Shown: positions 4,575-6,668 of the stretch, one piece after another
Layout: each line of letters begins with the position of its first letter
Numbering within the stretch: position 1 is the stretch's first letter
NCBI GenBank assembly: GCA_030631875.1
Contig: DAOVKH010000100.1
Span: 1 to 6,668 of the forward strand
Reading direction: 5' to 3'
DNA: 6,668 nucleotides
Origin: Deltaproteobacteria bacterium
GTDB lineage: Bacteria > Desulfobacterota > GWC2-55-46 > DRQE01
Made by a program: the position numbers and the translations under genes
The notes under the pieces: generated by a model
Database searches by the model: none
The model's input: only the letters and a program-made list of their open reading frames with translations
What the model was told of the DNA's origin: nothing

Positions 4575-6668
4575 ATGGCCTGGTATCAGCTCACTTCAAA
4601 CGATACGTTCCGTAAGCTCAAGACCTCTGAAGAGGGTTTGAGCGATAAAGAGGTCGGCAGTCGTCTTCTTACTTACGGCATCAACAAGCTTGCCGAAGAA
4701 GAGCGGATAGACAGGCTCAAGATATTAATCCACCAATTTACAAGCCCACTCATCTATATCCTCCTCATAGCCGCCGTTGCGACATTCCTGCTCCATGAAT
4801 ACATAGACACCGGTGTAATAATGGCCGTCGTCCTGCTGAACGCCGTCATCGGCTACATACAGGAACTAAAGGCCGAGAAGAGTGTGCGCGCCCTTAAGAG
4901 TATGCTCGTCCCAAAGGCACGGGTTATTCGAGCGGGCGTAGAGAAGGAGATTGAGAGCGTTGAGCTCGTCCCCGGAGATATCGTCCTCCTCGCCTCAGGC
5001 TCCAAGGTACCTGCCGACCTAAGGCTATTTAATGCCCTTGAATTAAAGGTCGAAGAGGCCATGCTCACCGGAGAATCCGTCCCTGCCGAGAAGACGATAG
5101 CCGATATCAGAGAAGATTACCTGACCCCGGGAGACCAGCGCAATATGGCCTTCATGGGGACGGCCGTAGTCAGCGGCAGAGCGCGCGGAATCGTCGTTGA
5201 GACGGGCCAGAAGAGCGTCCTTGGCGAGATAGCCGAAGAGGTACGAGCCGTCTCGGCATTCAAGACCCCTTTGCAGGAAAGACTTGAACGCTTTGCCAAA
5301 TTAATAGGGTTTGTCGTCATTGGGTTTTCCGTCATTGTATTTGGCGGCGGTATGTTATTAGGCTCAAGTGCCGCGGAGATGTTCATGACAGCCGTAGCCA
5401 TGTCGGTCTCGGCCATACCCGAAGGCCTGCCCATAGCCGTAACCATCACAATGGCAATAGGTGTTACACGCATGGCCAAACAAGGCGCCATTGTCAGAAA
5501 GCTCCCTGCCGTAGAGACACTTGGAAGCACTACTATCATAGGTTCCGATAAGACCGGCACTCTTACAAAGAACGAAATGACCGTCAAGACCATATTCGAC
5601 GGAGCAAAGACCTACGACCTTACGGGTAGCGGATATGAGCCTACGGGAGGCATTCGCCATAGAGAGACCCTTGTTAGCCTTACCGAGGAGAGTGCTCTTA
5701 GGCAAGTCTTAAGGATCGGACTCCTCTGCAATGAATCTAACGTATACGAAGATGAGGACGTCTATAAGGTTGACGGAGACCCGACCGAAGGCGCGCTCAT
5801 CGTATCGGCCGCCAAGGCAGGCCTCGGCCACGAAGACGAGAGGGTCAGGTATCCGCAACTCGCAATCCTGCCATTTGAATCAGAACTGGGGTATATGGCA
5901 ACCCTCCATGAAGAGGTAGGAAAGAAAGTCCTCTTCGTAAAGGGCGCACCGGAGCGAGTCATAGATATGTGTGGTACAGGATTAGACGGAGAGAGTCTCG
6001 ACGTAAAGAAGATATCAGCGGTAGCCGAAAGCTTCGCCAAGTCGGGGCTTCGCGTGCTTGCGATGGCATACAAGGAAGTACCCAACGATATGACAGAGCT
6101 GACCCACCATGATATTAGTTCAGGTTTAATCTTCGCCGGCTTCCAGGCGATGATGGACCCTCCGAGGGAAGAGGCCGCCTTAGCCATTAAGAGGTGTAAC
6201 GACTACGGCATACGTGTCGTCATGATTACAGGAGACCACTCAACGACGGCATCGGCAATAGGCGATATGCTCGGCATAGAGAGCGAGGCGGCAAATATAC
6301 TTACGGGTAAAGAGATAGAGAGCATGAGCGACGACGACCTATTTAACGCACTCGAAGAGGTCGCTATATTCGCGCGCGTAGCGCCGCACCATAAACTTCG
6401 CATAGTCCAGCAACTCACCCGCCACGGAGAGGTAGTCGCCATAACCGGCGACGGCGTGAACGATGCTCCCGCCCTTAAGGCGGCACACATCGGCATCGCA
6501 ATGGGCAAGGGAGGCACAGATGTCGCAAAGGAGGCCTCGGATATGGTCCTTACCGACGACAACTTCGCAAGCATATTCTCGGCGGTCGAGGAAGGACGTG
6601 TCGTCTACGGGAACATCCGTAAGGTAACACTCTTCCTTATATCATCGGGCTTCGGTGAATTGCTGGCA
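4575..6668 (+). CDS. P-type (P2A-like) cation-transporting ATPase, C-terminus beyond window
   Basis: My translation from the ATG at 4575 stays open for 698 codons to the right edge. It contains an N-terminal cation-ATPase domain (about 1-50), membrane helices M1/M2 (about 57-96), the actuator motif TGES (165-168), M3/M4 with PEGLP (282-286), the phosphorylation motif SDKTGTLT with D325, KGAPE (456-460) in the nucleotide domain, DPPR (528-531), TGDH (552-555) and GDGVNDAP (625-632). It breaks off in M5 at SSGFGELLA. This order is that of P2-type pumps (SERCA/PacL/PMR1-like), which move cations across the cytoplasmic membrane using ATP. M6-M10 are missing, so the ion cannot be settled; Ca2+ is the family default, with M4 E283 and M5 E695 matching SERCA E309 and E771. 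The SD AAGGA is 7 nt upstream. The residue before SDKTG is Gly instead of the usual Cys. Confidence 0.95.
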   Translation, partial: MAWYQLTSNDTFRKLKTSEEGLSDKEVGSRLLTYGINKLAEEERIDRLKILIHQFTSPLIYILLIAAVATFLLHEYIDTGVIMAVVLLNAVIGYIQELKAEKSVRALKSMLVPKARVIRAGVEKEIESVELVPGDIVLLASGSKVPADLRLFNALELKVEEAMLTGESVPAEKTIADIREDYLTPGDQRNMAFMGTAVVSGRARGIVVETGQKSVLGEIAEEVRAVSAFKTPLQERLERFAKLIGFVVIGFSVIVFGGGMLLGSSAAEMFMTAVAMSVSAIPEGLPIAVTITMAIGVTRMAKQGAIVRKLPAVETLGSTTIIGSDKTGTLTKNEMTVKTIFDGAKTYDLTGSGYEPTGGIRHRETLVSLTEESALRQVLRIGLLCNESNVYEDEDVYKVDGDPTEGALIVSAAKAGLGHEDERVRYPQLAILPFESELGYMATLHEEVGKKVLFVKGAPERVIDMCGTGLDGESLDVKKISAVAESFAKSGLRVLAMAYKEVPNDMTELTHHDISSGLIFAGFQAMMDPPREEAALAIKRCNDYGIRVVMITGDHSTTASAIGDMLGIESEAANILTGKEIESMSDDDLFNALEEVAIFARVAPHHKLRIVQQLTRHGEVVAITGDGVNDAPALKAAHIGIAMGKGGTDVAKEASDMVLTDDNFASIFSAVEEGRVVYGNIRKVTLFLISSGFGELLA

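Noticed and set aside
5117..5593. Minus-strand 158-codon frame, with overlapping frames to 6574
   Set aside because: These are antisense to the core of the P-type ATPase, whose motifs are all in place on the plus strand. The composition is low-complexity, as for shadow frames.

Overview
The window is a chromosomal stretch from a bacterium. All genes look like ordinary housekeeping or accessory bacterial genes. Several genes have purine-rich Shine-Dalgarno (SD) sites, the tRNA has its CCA encoded, and at least one promoter matches the sigma-70 consensus. Isoleucine is often encoded by ATA and arginine by AGG/AGA. Together with the mix of families (short transaldolase, long-chain acyl-CoA synthetase, GT2/DUF2304 pair, TMTC-like GT-C protein, ANTAR response regulator), this suggests an uncultivated Gram-negative lineage, perhaps deltaproteobacterial or Nitrospirota-like. 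That placement is a guess from gene style, not a demonstrated assignment. I see no mobile element, phage gene or CRISPR array.

Layout. On the minus strand at the left are the N-terminal third or less of an AMP-dependent acyl-CoA synthetase (cut by the window edge) and, 7 bp upstream of it, a complete short transaldolase gene; they probably form an operon. An AT-rich 193-bp divergent region with an 8-bp inverted repeat follows. Next on the plus strand are a tRNA-Leu(CAG), a GT2 polyprenyl-phosphate sugar synthase-like gene only 21 bp after the tRNA, a DUF2304 small membrane protein, and a multi-pass GT-C type glycosyltransferase-like protein related to the N-terminal half of the TMTC family but without TPR repeats. 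Then comes a REC-ANTAR response regulator behind a near-consensus promoter. After a 169-bp intergenic region with an extended -10 promoter and short repeats lies a P2-type cation ATPase. It is open at the right edge, with 698 codons inside the window.

How the parts may work together. The GT2, DUF2304 and GT-C genes form a plausible lipid-linked sugar module: a soluble DPM1-like enzyme charges polyprenyl phosphate with a sugar, the three-helix DUF2304 protein may tether it to the membrane, and the GT-C protein could use the lipid-linked sugar on the far side of the membrane to glycosylate an acceptor. This is the most interesting unit in the window, and the functional link is inference. The ANTAR regulator acts on nascent RNA by antitermination in characterised relatives. 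Its target is unknown, and no cognate kinase gene is visible here.
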